The notes under the pieces: model-generated
Databases searched by the model: none
The model's input: the letters and a program-made list of their open reading frames with translations, nothing else
Told to the model about the DNA's origin: nothing
NCBI RefSeq assembly: GCF_005405405.1
Contig: NZ_BJDZ01000002.1
Location: forward strand, 1-64,000
Reading direction: 5' to 3'
Source: Lactiplantibacillus plajomi
GTDB taxonomy: Bacteria; Bacillota; Bacilli; Lactobacillales; Lactobacillaceae
DNA length: 64,000 nucleotides
Position numbers and translations under genes: made by a program
Part shown: positions 55,128 through 63,546 of the stretch, piece after piece
Numbering within the stretch: the first letter of the stretch is position 1
Layout: each line of letters opens with the position of its first letter

Positions 55128-56195
55128 CTAATCTTTTTGGTCATCACCCAAGTCCAAAGCCGTTGGGTCGGCCTTTTCAGCGTCGTCTTCAGCTTCCTCG
55201 TCTTTCGGATCCATCCCGTAAGCGTCACGGACCTTTTGGCGAATTTCGGCCATGATGTCCGGATGATCTGCCAGGTATTTCTTAGCGTTTTCACGCCCCT
55301 GACCGATACGATCCTCACCATAGGAATACCAAGAACCGCTCTTCTTAACGATGTCCTTATCCGCAGCCATGTCGACAATTTCACCGGTTTGGGAAATCCC
55401 CTGACCATACATGATATCAACTTCGGCGCGCTTAAATGGCGGCGCAACCTTGTTCTTGACCACTTTAATCCGGACCCGGTTCCCGATAATATCGGTACCG
55501 TCCTTAATTTGTTCCGCCCGCCGAACTTCCAAACGAATGGTTGCGTAGAACTTCAAGGCGCGCCCACCAGGGGTCGTTTCGGGGTTCCCGAACATAACGC
55601 CGACCTTTTCACGAATTTGGTTAATAAATAACGCGATGGTCTTCGTCTTATTCAACGTACCGGAAAGTTTCCGCAACGCTTGTGACATTAACCGGGCTTG
55701 CAGCCCAACGTGGGCGTCACCCATTTCACCTTCAATTTCGGCACGGGGCACCAACGCGGCCACCGAGTCAACAACTAGGATATCAACCGCACCACTTGAA
55801 ACCAGGGCGTCCGCAATTTCCAGTCCCTGTTCACCAGTATCCGGTTGTGATAACAACAAGTCATCGATATTAACGCCTAAATGTTCCGCGTATACCGGAT
55901 CCAGTGCGTTTTCAGCGTCAATGTAAGCGGCCGTCCCGCCCTGCTTTTGAACTTCCGCAACGGCGTGTAGTGCCACGGTCGTTTTCCCAGAACTTTCAGG
56001 ACCATAAATTTCCACGATCCGGCCGCGGGGGTACCCACCGACACCTAACGCATCGTCTAAGGCTAACGACCCACTCGAAACGGTGGAGATTTGGGTATTC
56101 GCCGCATCCCCCATCCGCATAATGGAGCCCTTACCAAAGTTTTTTTCAATCTTTTTTAAGGCAGCGTCGAGCGCTGCTTGCCGTGCATCAGCCAA
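55128..56195 (-). CDS. recA: recombinase RecA
   Basis: 355 residues from TTG at 56195 (AAAGGAGG 7 nt upstream). RecA signature: Walker [16 protein letters not shown] (~65-80), Walker [21 protein letters not shown], loop L2 [34 protein letters not shown]. Acidic tail. It forms the nucleoprotein filament for homologous recombination and activates LexA cleavage. Its promoter has a perfect LexA operator. Confidence 0.97.
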   Translation of the reverse strand: MADARQAALDAALKKIEKNFGKGSIMRMGDAANTQISTVSSGSLALDDALGVGGYPRGRIVEIYGPESSGKTTVALHAVAEVQKQGGTAAYIDAENALDPVYAEHLGVNIDDLLLSQPDTGEQGLEIADALVSSGAVDILVVDSVAALVPRAEIEGEMGDAHVGLQARLMSQALRKLSGTLNKTKTIALFINQIREKVGVMFGNPETTPGGRALKFYATIRLEVRRAEQIKDGTDIIGNRVRIKVVKNKVAPPFKRAEVDIMYGQGISQTGEIVDMAADKDIVKKSGSWYSYGEDRIGQGRENAKKYLADHPDIMAEIRQKVRDAYGMDPKDEEAEDDAEKADPTALDLGDDQKD

Positions 56196-56232
56196 ATTAG
56201 TTCCTCCTTTGGTGCTCGTTTTCACTCTTAAT

Positions 56233-56261
56233 ATCATAGCGGTTCACTACTCGAATTGCAA
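56233..56261 (-). promoter_or_regulatory. promoter of recA
   Basis: Minus-strand -35 TTGCAA (56256-56261), 17-bp spacer, -10 TATGAT (56233-56238). Confidence 0.75.
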
Positions 56262-56269
56262 GCAAAAAG

Positions 56270-56283
56270 CGAACAAAAGTTCG
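56270..56283. promoter_or_regulatory. LexA (SOS) operator of recA
   Basis: CGAACAAAAGTTCG is a perfect palindrome and matches the Gram-positive LexA box CGAACRNRYGTTYC except for the last G and one variable base. It lies just upstream of the recA -35 and touches the cinA stop. Confidence 0.85.
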
Positions 56284-56285
56284 TA

Positions 56286-57548
56286 TTATTTTGGTAACCG
56301 ACCGTCAGCCCGCATTGCACGCCGGATCATGTCTAACCCGGCCATCACACTCCGTTGGCGAACCTTCTGGCGGTCACCGGCAAAGTTGAATTGGTGCGCC
56401 TGGGTGGCCTGCCCTGGGTACGCTAGCCCGATCCAAACCGTCCCCGCTGGCTGGCCCTCTAAATCGTCTGGACCGGCAACGCCGGTGAAGCTGACCGCCA
56501 CGTCGGTTGCCAGCTGCTCACGGGCACCGTCCGCCATCGCAATGGCGGTGGCTTCCGAGACCACCCCGTCCTGGTCAATGGTCTGTTGCGGAACGTTCAC
56601 CAATTGGTGCTTAGCCGCGTTGGCGTAAGTTACGAAGCCGCCCGGAAAAATGGCTGAAACGCCCGGAACGCCACCAATCGTACTCTGAAATTCACCCGCC
56701 GTTAAACTTTCAGCGGCGGTTAAACTCAACTTGCCCGCAATCATCGCGTTGATGACCACCTGCGCCAACGAATTATCGTCGCCATAACCGTAGAAGTAGT
56801 CGCCGACCTTGGCCCGAATCTTAGTTTCCACGTCGTCTAACGCCCGGGTAGCGGCTTCTTGCGTATCGGCCTGGGCACTGATTCGCAGTGTGACCTCGTT
56901 GGTCTTCGCGTACGGTGCGATCGTCACGTTACCTTGTTGATCGATCAACGTTTGTAAGTCGGTCACCAGCCGTGACTCACCGATGCCAAAGAACCGTAGG
57001 ACCCGCGAATAAATCTGGGCTTGTTGCCCGTAGGCGGCCTGCAACTTCGGCTTAGCTTCGGTATCGAACATCATCGTCATTTCACGCGGTGGTCCCGGCA
57101 GTAACAAAAAGTCGGCGGAATCCGGTGACTGATAAAAGGCGCCGACTGCCATCCCGTTATGGTTGGTCAGCGGAGTCGCCCCCTTGGGATACAGTGCCTG
57201 AATCCGGTTATTGGCCGTCATCGTCTTACCGGTCCGTTCAAAGTACTGGTCAATGACGGCCATCGCCGCGGCGTCTTCGACCAGCGGCACGTTTAAATAG
57301 TGCGCCAACGTTTGCTTAGTTAAATCATCCTTAGTGGGACCGAGCCCGCCGGATAAAATCACGAGGTCGTTGCGGCGAGCGGCGATTTCAATCGCGTCAG
57401 CTAACCGTTTGGGATTATCCCCCACGACCGTCTGGTAGTAACTATCGATGCCTAATTCTGCTAACCCACGTGCGATGTGGGTCGTATTCGTATTCGTAAT
57501 TTGGCCCAAGAGAATCTCGGTACCAACCGCAATAATCTCTGCTTGCAT
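56286..57548 (-). CDS. cinA: competence/damage-inducible protein CinA
   Basis: 420 residues from the ATG at 57548 (AGGAGG 12 nt upstream). N-terminal MoaB/MogA-like domain (AEIIAVGTEILLGQITNTN, ILSGGLGPTKDDLTKQ, LLPGPPREMTMMF) and C-terminal amidohydrolase domain (LTAAESLTAGEF, GVATVSYTGVAG-like VSFTGVAGPDDLEGQPAGTVWIG). NMN deamidase/ADP-ribose pyrophosphatase activities are known in other species. The cinA-recA order is conserved in Gram-positives. Confidence 0.95.
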   Translation of the reverse strand: MQAEIIAVGTEILLGQITNTNTTHIARGLAELGIDSYYQTVVGDNPKRLADAIEIAARRNDLVILSGGLGPTKDDLTKQTLAHYLNVPLVEDAAAMAVIDQYFERTGKTMTANNRIQALYPKGATPLTNHNGMAVGAFYQSPDSADFLLLPGPPREMTMMFDTEAKPKLQAAYGQQAQIYSRVLRFFGIGESRLVTDLQTLIDQQGNVTIAPYAKTNEVTLRISAQADTQEAATRALDDVETKIRAKVGDYFYGYGDDNSLAQVVINAMIAGKLSLTAAESLTAGEFQSTIGGVPGVSAIFPGGFVTYANAAKHQLVNVPQQTIDQDGVVSEATAIAMADGAREQLATDVAVSFTGVAGPDDLEGQPAGTVWIGLAYPGQATQAHQFNFAGDRQKVRQRSVMAGLDMIRRAMRADGRLPK

Positions 57549-57681
57549 GCTATTAAAGTTCCTCCTCATTGGCTCGCGGCAACGGCCGGTTCACAACCAG
57601 CCGCCCTGACGAGTCCCAACACTTAGTATATACGAAATTATTTTCAGCGCCCATCAAAAAGGTTGCGGTAAAGAACACAAA

Positions 57682-57707
57682 AAGGCCGTGACTTTGGTCA
57701 CAGCCTT
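57682..57707 (-). terminator. terminator after pgsA
   Basis: AAGGCTGTGAC (57697-57707) pairs with GTCACGGCCTT (57682-57692) with one G-U pair, followed on the minus strand by TTTG. The stem sequence nearly repeats that of the alaS terminator. Confidence 0.8.
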
Positions 57708-57753
57708 GGGTCTTCGTCTGATAAAAAATGAAACGTGTCGTTCTTAAACTGAA

Positions 57754-58338
57754 TTATTTAAACCCGTCCGAAAAAACGTCGCGGTTTTGAACGAAGTAGT
57801 CAATCCCGGAGTAAATAACGAAGAACAGGCAGATGTAGAGCATGATCAACGCAAACGGCACGTTGATTGCTGCAAACAAGACGTTGTTCAATAACAAGAA
57901 GATAATGGCGATCATTTGGGTCGTCGTCTTAATCTTCCCGGGCATGGCAGCCGCCATCACCTGTCCGTTATTTTCCACAATTAGCAGCCGTAAGCCGGTC
58001 ACCGCCAGCTCACGGCACATAATAATGGCCACGACCCAGTCCGGCGCGGCGTTCATCCGCACCAAGATAATGAAGGCCGTCATGACCAACATCTTATCCG
58101 CCAACGGGTCAGCAAACTTACCAAAGTTGGTCACCAAGTGTTGTGAACGTGCGATTTTTCCGTCCGCTAAGTCGGTCAAGGAGGCGACCGTAAAAATAAT
58201 GGCCGCAACTAGTTGGGTCACCGGAATCGTCGTCCCCGCCCACACGACCTGGCCCCATGACAGTGGTAAGACCATCACCAGGATAAATACGGGAATCAAA
58301 ATAATCCGAAATACAGTTAATTTATTAGGTAAATTCAA
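57754..58338 (-). CDS. pgsA: CDP-diacylglycerol--glycerol-3-phosphate 3-phosphatidyltransferase
   Basis: 194 residues, TTG start with GGAG 7 nt upstream. CDP-alcohol phosphotransferase motif with the four Asp: DLADGKIAR then GKFADPLADK (~58-90). About four membrane helices. Makes phosphatidylglycerol phosphate. 21 nt downstream of the RodZ-like gene. Confidence 0.95.
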   Translation of the reverse strand: MNLPNKLTVFRIILIPVFILVMVLPLSWGQVVWAGTTIPVTQLVAAIIFTVASLTDLADGKIARSQHLVTNFGKFADPLADKMLVMTAFIILVRMNAAPDWVVAIIMCRELAVTGLRLLIVENNGQVMAAAMPGKIKTTTQMIAIIFLLLNNVLFAAINVPFALIMLYICLFFVIYSGIDYFVQNRDVFSDGFK

Positions 58339-58359
58339 AAGCCTACTCCTCCGAACCGT

Positions 58360-59241
58360 CTATTTAATGGTCAGCGTAATCGTCCGGACCTGCGACGTCG
58401 AATTCTTCGGGTTGAAGTTGAACGTCTTGCCGTTGATCGTAACCGACGTTGCAGTCGCGTTCCCAAACTGGAACTTAACGGTGGCCGCGTTACTTGGTAA
58501 GGTCAACTCGTGGGACCCGTTGGCAGTCAAAGTTCCCTGCCAAGTTTGACTGCCGTCGGTCGTAACCGATGTCCAGGCCGCCTTGGTCGACTTGATCACG
58601 ACTTTATTCTTATCGGTACCGTTCGTCAAAGTATAGGCCGTATCACTATCGCCATCCGCTTTAATCGTTTGCTTCTTGGTACCCTTTTTAGCGCTAGTTG
58701 AAGCCGCTTTTTTAGAACTAGCCTTCGAACGCGCGGAACTGGACGACTGCTTTGAGCTGGATACTTCTACCGAGGTACTCGACGTGGCGGTTGCCGACGA
58801 AGAATTCGTATGCGTCCGGACCGCCATTAGCCAGATGAATAGCAGGATAATCACCACAATCGCGGTGACGATGATTGTTGGTAAATAATTTCGAACCTTA
58901 CCGGCCGCAGTTGTCGGCTGTTCACGACTCGCACTGCGGGTCGGCTGAACGTCATCAACGTTTTGTACGTAAGCCTCCGCGTGCGTTTCCGGTAATTCAT
59001 CGTGATATTCTTCCAGCAAGGCGTTACCATCTAAATCAACGGTATCCGCGTACTGTTTAACGAACGCGCGGACGTAGAAATCGCCCGGCAACTCGTCGAA
59101 TTTTTCGTCTTCAATCGCAATTAAATAACGTTTTTGGATTTTGGTGATTTGTTGTAAATCATCAATGGTTAACCCTTTGGCGATCCGGGCGGCTTTTAAG
59201 CGTGCCCCGATTGCACCTTTTTCTTCACTATTCTCACTCAT
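58360..59241 (-). CDS. rodZ: RodZ-like helix-turn-helix membrane protein
   Basis: 293 residues from the ATG at 59241. N-terminal HTH_25 domain (IGARLKAARIAKGLTIDDLQQITKIQKRYL), one membrane helix (~110-130, TIIVTAIVVIILLFIWLMAV), a Ser/Ala/Lys-rich linker (~140-200) and a C-terminal DUF4115 domain outside. RodZ links MreB to cell shape control; the adjacent pgsA is the conserved partner. Also annotated as YmfM in Bacillus. Confidence 0.88.
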   Translation of the reverse strand: MSENSEEKGAIGARLKAARIAKGLTIDDLQQITKIQKRYLIAIEDEKFDELPGDFYVRAFVKQYADTVDLDGNALLEEYHDELPETHAEAYVQNVDDVQPTRSASREQPTTAAGKVRNYLPTIIVTAIVVIILLFIWLMAVRTHTNSSSATATSSTSVEVSSSKQSSSSARSKASSKKAASTSAKKGTKKQTIKADGDSDTAYTLTNGTDKNKVVIKSTKAAWTSVTTDGSQTWQGTLTANGSHELTLPSNAATVKFQFGNATATSVTINGKTFNFNPKNSTSQVRTITLTIK

Positions 59242-59327
59242 TGACCTTTTCTCCACCCTAAGTCTAGTTTCGTAATCTTACGCATCTTAGTATAGCACAG
59301 CCATTTATCGAAACGGGTGCCGTGCAA

Positions 59328-60647
59328 CTAACTTTCAGCTTTCTTTAACTCTTCGTGTTGTGGTCGAATCTGGTACTCACTGATCGCCTGGGACTGCAAA
59401 AGCTGGTCGGCAACGGCGGCAACGTCTGCCAAGGTCAACTGCTGAATAATACCCGGTTCGTCAAATAAAGTGACCGAACCAAATAAGCGTTGGTCGTAGC
59501 GGTTCGCAATGCCTTCAAGTGAATTAGACATAAAGACGACCCGACCGATCATTTCCTTCTTCACTAACTCTAAGAGGGCGTCTTGACCGTCAAGGCTCGC
59601 GTGCCAGTTTTCCAACACGTCAATAATGGCCGCGTCAAACTGTGCCGGATCATCGCTCTCCCCACTAAAGGTCAGAAAGTTAAAGCCGGACTGTAATTCA
59701 AAGTCGTAGCCGAACGTATCATCGATAACGCCCTGGTCGTAAAGCCGTAAGTAGTTCGCCGAGGTGTCGCCAAAAAGCATTTCCAGCAAGACGTTCACGG
59801 TCGCCCGGTACTTCAAGGCTTCCGTACCGGCCTTGATTGGCGTTAACCCCTTTACGCCGACAATCGACTTAGCACGGCTGACCGGCATTTCAATTGAGCG
59901 GTACGGCATAATATCGTGGCCGTCTTCGACCGTCGCTGGGATTTTGCGCTCAATCGGTTGAAAATCTGCGAAGGTCTTTGCCGCCTGGTTTTCGGTGATC
60001 CAGGCTAAAACTTCGTCCGGATCAAGCTTACCAACGACAAATAGCGTCATGTTTTCCGGGTGATAGAACGTCCGGTACGCTGCGTAAAGGTCGTCGGCCG
60101 TAATTTTAGCAATCGAATCGGTCGTGCCGGCAATGTCGTATTGTAACGGGTGGTTCGGGTAAAGGTTACCGATCATTCCAAAATAGAGTCGCCAGCTCGG
60201 ATCATCGTTATACATTTCGATTTCCTGACCGATGATTCCCTTTTCCTTATCGACCGTTTCCGGTGTGAAATACGGGTCCTGGACAAAGTCCAATAACGTC
60301 GTCAGGTTATCCTTCAAGCGCCGAGTCGCTGAGAACAAGTAACTCGTCTTCGTAAAGCTCGTAAAGGCGTTGGCACTAGCCCCGTACTCGCCAAAAGTTT
60401 GAAACGCATCGTGATCCGCTTTTTCAAACATTTTATGTTCCAAAAAGTGGGCGATTCCGTCCGGGTAGCGGTGTAATTCGTCACCGCCAGCCGGAACAAA
60501 GGTGTTGTCAATCGACCCGTAATTGGTCGTAAAGGTCGCGTAAGTTTTATGAAACCCGGCCTTTGGCAACAACGAAACGGTCAGACCGTTCGCCAGCTTG
60601 GCCTGGTAAAGGGTTTCGTTAAATTGATCGTATTTTTTTATTTGCAT
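59328..60647 (-). CDS. yfmH: M16 family metallopeptidase YfmH (EF-P modification-associated)
   Basis: 439 residues. Inverted zinc motif HFLEHKMFEK (HXXEH, ~67) and downstream Glu, so catalytically intact. N and C halves are the two M16 repeats. In Bacillus YfmH acts with YfmF in completing the 5-aminopentanol modification of elongation factor P. It overlaps yfmF by 10 nt. Confidence 0.92.
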   Translation of the reverse strand: MQIKKYDQFNETLYQAKLANGLTVSLLPKAGFHKTYATFTTNYGSIDNTFVPAGGDELHRYPDGIAHFLEHKMFEKADHDAFQTFGEYGASANAFTSFTKTSYLFSATRRLKDNLTTLLDFVQDPYFTPETVDKEKGIIGQEIEMYNDDPSWRLYFGMIGNLYPNHPLQYDIAGTTDSIAKITADDLYAAYRTFYHPENMTLFVVGKLDPDEVLAWITENQAAKTFADFQPIERKIPATVEDGHDIMPYRSIEMPVSRAKSIVGVKGLTPIKAGTEALKYRATVNVLLEMLFGDTSANYLRLYDQGVIDDTFGYDFELQSGFNFLTFSGESDDPAQFDAAIIDVLENWHASLDGQDALLELVKKEMIGRVVFMSNSLEGIANRYDQRLFGSVTLFDEPGIIQQLTLADVAAVADQLLQSQAISEYQIRPQHEELKKAES

Positions 60648-61906
60648 GTTTGCGCCCCACTCAAAAAGAATCCGTTGTTCAGGGTCACCAGCTTAGCCAC
60701 CGCCATGATCTGCTCACGGGTGACCGCCTGCACGTTTGCTAACCACTCGTCATCGCTGACCGGCTGCTGCGTCAAATCATCGATTAAAGCTTGAATGGCA
60801 AACGTCCGTTGACTATCTAAACTGGACTCGAAATCGTTGATCAGCCCCAACTTTAATTGGGCAACGAGGTCGTCACTAAAGTCACCACGTTGAATGGCGG
60901 TTAACTGCTCACCGATAATTTTAACCACCTGATCGTAGTTGGCACTATCGATCCCGGCCGATACCTTAAGGACCCCCCTAAACGTGTCCAGCGCGCTGCT
61001 GGCGTAGTAAGCCAGGCTTGCCTTTTCGCGGACATTCATGAAGAGCTTCGATAATGGTGAACCGCCGAACAATTCGTTAAAAACGAGCGCGGCGTAGTAG
61101 TGCTCCCCGCGGTAAAAGACCGGTAAATCATAGCCTAAGTTCAACTTGGCCTGACTCAGCGTCTGGTATTCGGTCTGTTCAACAAAGTGCTGATTATTAT
61201 GGTGATGGTAAAACGGGCGTGGGCGCGGCGTCAATCGGTCACTGAAGCCGACTGCCCGCCACTGATCCGCCACGGCCTGTTCATCCACGTCGCCGACCAC
61301 GATGATGTCAATCTGATCATCAGCCAACACGGACTGGTAATACGTCCATAAATCGCGGGCGTTGAGGTCGTCTAAATCAGCAGCCGTCCCAAAACTAGGA
61401 ATTTGTTGGGCCGGATCGCCCTGGAACAGGGCCACGTTCAGCTGTTGGGCCGCGTAATACTGCTTATCATCGGCCACCGACTGAATCGCGGCTTTCAAGT
61501 TGAGCACTTGGCGGTCAAAAGTTGCTTGGTCGAACTGGTGGTCACACCCTAACGGCTTAAAAATAATTGATTGTAAAAATTGAATGGCTTGCTGGGTCAA
61601 CGGCTGGTCACTGGCTAAAAAGCGTTCGTTGGCCACCGTTAACGCGAGCCGTAAGTTATGCGTCGGTCCCTTGCGACTAACGCCAGCCCCAAAGGCCGCC
61701 CCGTACATTTTGGCCAGCGCATTGGCCAGCGCGCGTTGATCCGGGTACGCTTCGGAACTTGTTTCTAATAAATTGGACAGTAATGCCCGTTTCGTCACGT
61801 CTTCGCGCCGTAGTGGTGCCCGAAAATTGACGATAATTTGATTGGTTTTAAATTGACGACTCGGAACCGTCGTTAATTGAACCCCATTTGCTAACTGAGT
61901 TTGCAA
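60638..61906 (-). CDS. yfmF: M16-like protein YfmF (EF-P modification-associated, inactive site)
   Basis: 422 residues from TTG at 61906 (AGGAGG upstream). M16 fold (LNLGYDLPVFYRGEHYYAALVFNELFGGSPLSKLFMNVREK), but the HXXEH zinc motif is absent: the equivalent helix reads LLSNLLETSSEAYP. This fits the non-catalytic partner in YfmF/YfmH pairs. Upstream of yfmH in the same operon, divergent from lysC. Confidence 0.92.
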   Translation of the reverse strand: MQTQLANGVQLTTVPSRQFKTNQIIVNFRAPLRREDVTKRALLSNLLETSSEAYPDQRALANALAKMYGAAFGAGVSRKGPTHNLRLALTVANERFLASDQPLTQQAIQFLQSIIFKPLGCDHQFDQATFDRQVLNLKAAIQSVADDKQYYAAQQLNVALFQGDPAQQIPSFGTAADLDDLNARDLWTYYQSVLADDQIDIIVVGDVDEQAVADQWRAVGFSDRLTPRPRPFYHHHNNQHFVEQTEYQTLSQAKLNLGYDLPVFYRGEHYYAALVFNELFGGSPLSKLFMNVREKASLAYYASSALDTFRGVLKVSAGIDSANYDQVVKIIGEQLTAIQRGDFSDDLVAQLKLGLINDFESSLDSQRTFAIQALIDDLTQQPVSDDEWLANVQAVTREQIMAVAKLVTLNNGFFLSGAQTCK

Positions 61907-62108
61907 CCTGTTTCCTCCTTGCATATGTAATAAATAATAAGCGAAAGCCTAGTTTGGCGCAACTTTCCGTCTTAGCAATTTAAAATTTTAATAATAAATT
62001 GGTGCTTTAAGTCAAAAATTAAATTCCTATGAGGAGTGGTAGTCATTGCAAACTCGGCGTTTGTCTGCTATTCTTTTCATTATTGATAAAATTGAGGAGC
62101 GAATTAAT

Positions 62109-63485
62109 GTGAAAGTAATTAAATTTGGTGGCAGTTCCTTAGCCAGTAGTAGCCAGTTGCAAAAAGTCTTGGCAATCGTCGAGGCCGATGACCAGCGTAA
62201 GTACGTCATCGTGTCCGCACCAGGGAAACGCTTCGATGGCGATACTAAGGTCACCGATTTGCTGATCCAGTACGCTCGTCAAACGATTCATCATCAGGAT
62301 ACGACCGCGATCAGCACGGCGATTTGCGACCGCTACGCTGAAATCGGCCACGGCTTTAACGTGCCCGCAGCGCAGCTCGAACCGATTTTCGCTACCATTC
62401 GCGACTTACCGAAGCAGGAATATGCGGATAACAGCTACTTAATGGCCGCGTTTAAAGCCCACGGCGAACGCCTGAACGCCCAGTTAGTGGCCGCCGTTTT
62501 CCAACAATCCGGCTTAAACGCCCGCTACCTTGACCCGCACGATGCCGGGATGGTCGTCACCGACGTTCCCGATGACGCCCAAATTATTGACAGTAGTTAC
62601 GACCGGCTCGCTAAGTGGGCCGACAGCGATCAGATTCTCGTGATTCCTGGATTCTTCGCTTATAACCGTAACGGTCAAATTTGCACTTTTTCGCGTGGTG
62701 GTTCGGACATCACTGGGGCCATTGTTGCCCGCGGGGTTCACGCCGAACGCTACGAAAACTTTACCGACGTTGACGCCATTTACGCGGTCAACCCGTCGTT
62801 GGTGCCACAACCGGCGGCCATCACCGAAATGACCTTCCGGGAAATGCGAGAACTTTCCTACGCCGGCTTTTCGGTCTTCCATGACGAGGCCCTAATTCCG
62901 GCAATTCAAGGGAACATCACGGTGAACGTTAAGAACACCAACCACCCTGAGGCTCCCGGGACGTTAATCAAGTCGACCCGCCAACCTAATCCGGACTACC
63001 CGGTCACCGGGATTGCCAGTTCTTCTAGCTTTTGCTCCCTGTACCTGCGTAAATACTTACTAAATAAAGAGGTCGGTTTAGGCCGTAAGATTTTAACGAT
63101 TTTAGAAAATCATCACATCAGTTACGAACACATGCCGTCCGGGATCGACGACTTAACGATCATCTTTGACGAACACCAGCTCAATCCCGACCTGGAACAA
63201 ACACTGATCGATGAAATCTCCGCGGCCATCCACCCGGATGAAATTCACTTTAACCACGACTACTCGATTTTAATGTTAGTCGGTGAAAACATGCGCAACC
63301 GCGTCGGCATCATGTCACGGGCCGCAACCGCGTTAGCTGACCACAACATTAAGTTGATCATGGTCAACCAAGGTGCCAGTGAAATCTCCATCATGTTTGG
63401 GATTCACGACCGCGATGCGGACCAGGCCGTCATCGCCCTGTATAACGAATTTTTTCAAACCGCAAAGTTAATGGCTGAAAACTAA
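62109..63485 (+). CDS. lysC: aspartate kinase
   Basis: 458 residues from GTG at 62109 (GGAG 9 nt upstream); another in-frame start, TTG at 62046, also has GAGGAG 9 nt upstream and would add 21 residues. Kinase: KVIKFGGSSLASS, FTRGGSDITGA-type FSRGGSDITGAIVAR and TDVDAIYAVNPSLV. Two C-terminal ACT domains (GIMSRAATALADHNIKLIM) point to feedback control by lysine or threonine. First step of the aspartate pathway to DAP, lysine, threonine and methionine. No riboswitch was found in front. Confidence 0.94.
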   Translation: MKVIKFGGSSLASSSQLQKVLAIVEADDQRKYVIVSAPGKRFDGDTKVTDLLIQYARQTIHHQDTTAISTAICDRYAEIGHGFNVPAAQLEPIFATIRDLPKQEYADNSYLMAAFKAHGERLNAQLVAAVFQQSGLNARYLDPHDAGMVVTDVPDDAQIIDSSYDRLAKWADSDQILVIPGFFAYNRNGQICTFSRGGSDITGAIVARGVHAERYENFTDVDAIYAVNPSLVPQPAAITEMTFREMRELSYAGFSVFHDEALIPAIQGNITVNVKNTNHPEAPGTLIKSTRQPNPDYPVTGIASSSSFCSLYLRKYLLNKEVGLGRKILTILENHHISYEHMPSGIDDLTIIFDEHQLNPDLEQTLIDEISAAIHPDEIHFNHDYSILMLVGENMRNRVGIMSRAATALADHNIKLIMVNQGASEISIMFGIHDRDADQAVIALYNEFFQTAKLMAEN

Positions 63486-63491
63486 ATCGTC

Positions 63492-63532
63492 AAAAATGGC
63501 TGTCAGAATAACATCTTCTGACAGCCATTTTT
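63492..63532. terminator. bidirectional terminator after lysC
   Basis: Perfect 16-bp stem (63492-63507 with 63517-63532), 9-nt loop, A-run and T-run flanks. It can serve both lysC and the convergent transporter gene. Confidence 0.95.
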
Positions 63533-63546
63533 TATCGGTCAAATTA

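Noticed and set aside
61925-62108. Possible lysine riboswitch upstream of lysC
   Set aside because: I could not find the conserved L-box core or a terminator, and the stretch between the divergent yfmF and lysC genes is short and AT-rich.
62029-62112. Leader peptide for attenuation of lysC
   Set aside because: The short ORF has no ribosome binding site and no run of Lys, Thr or Met codons, and no terminator follows it.
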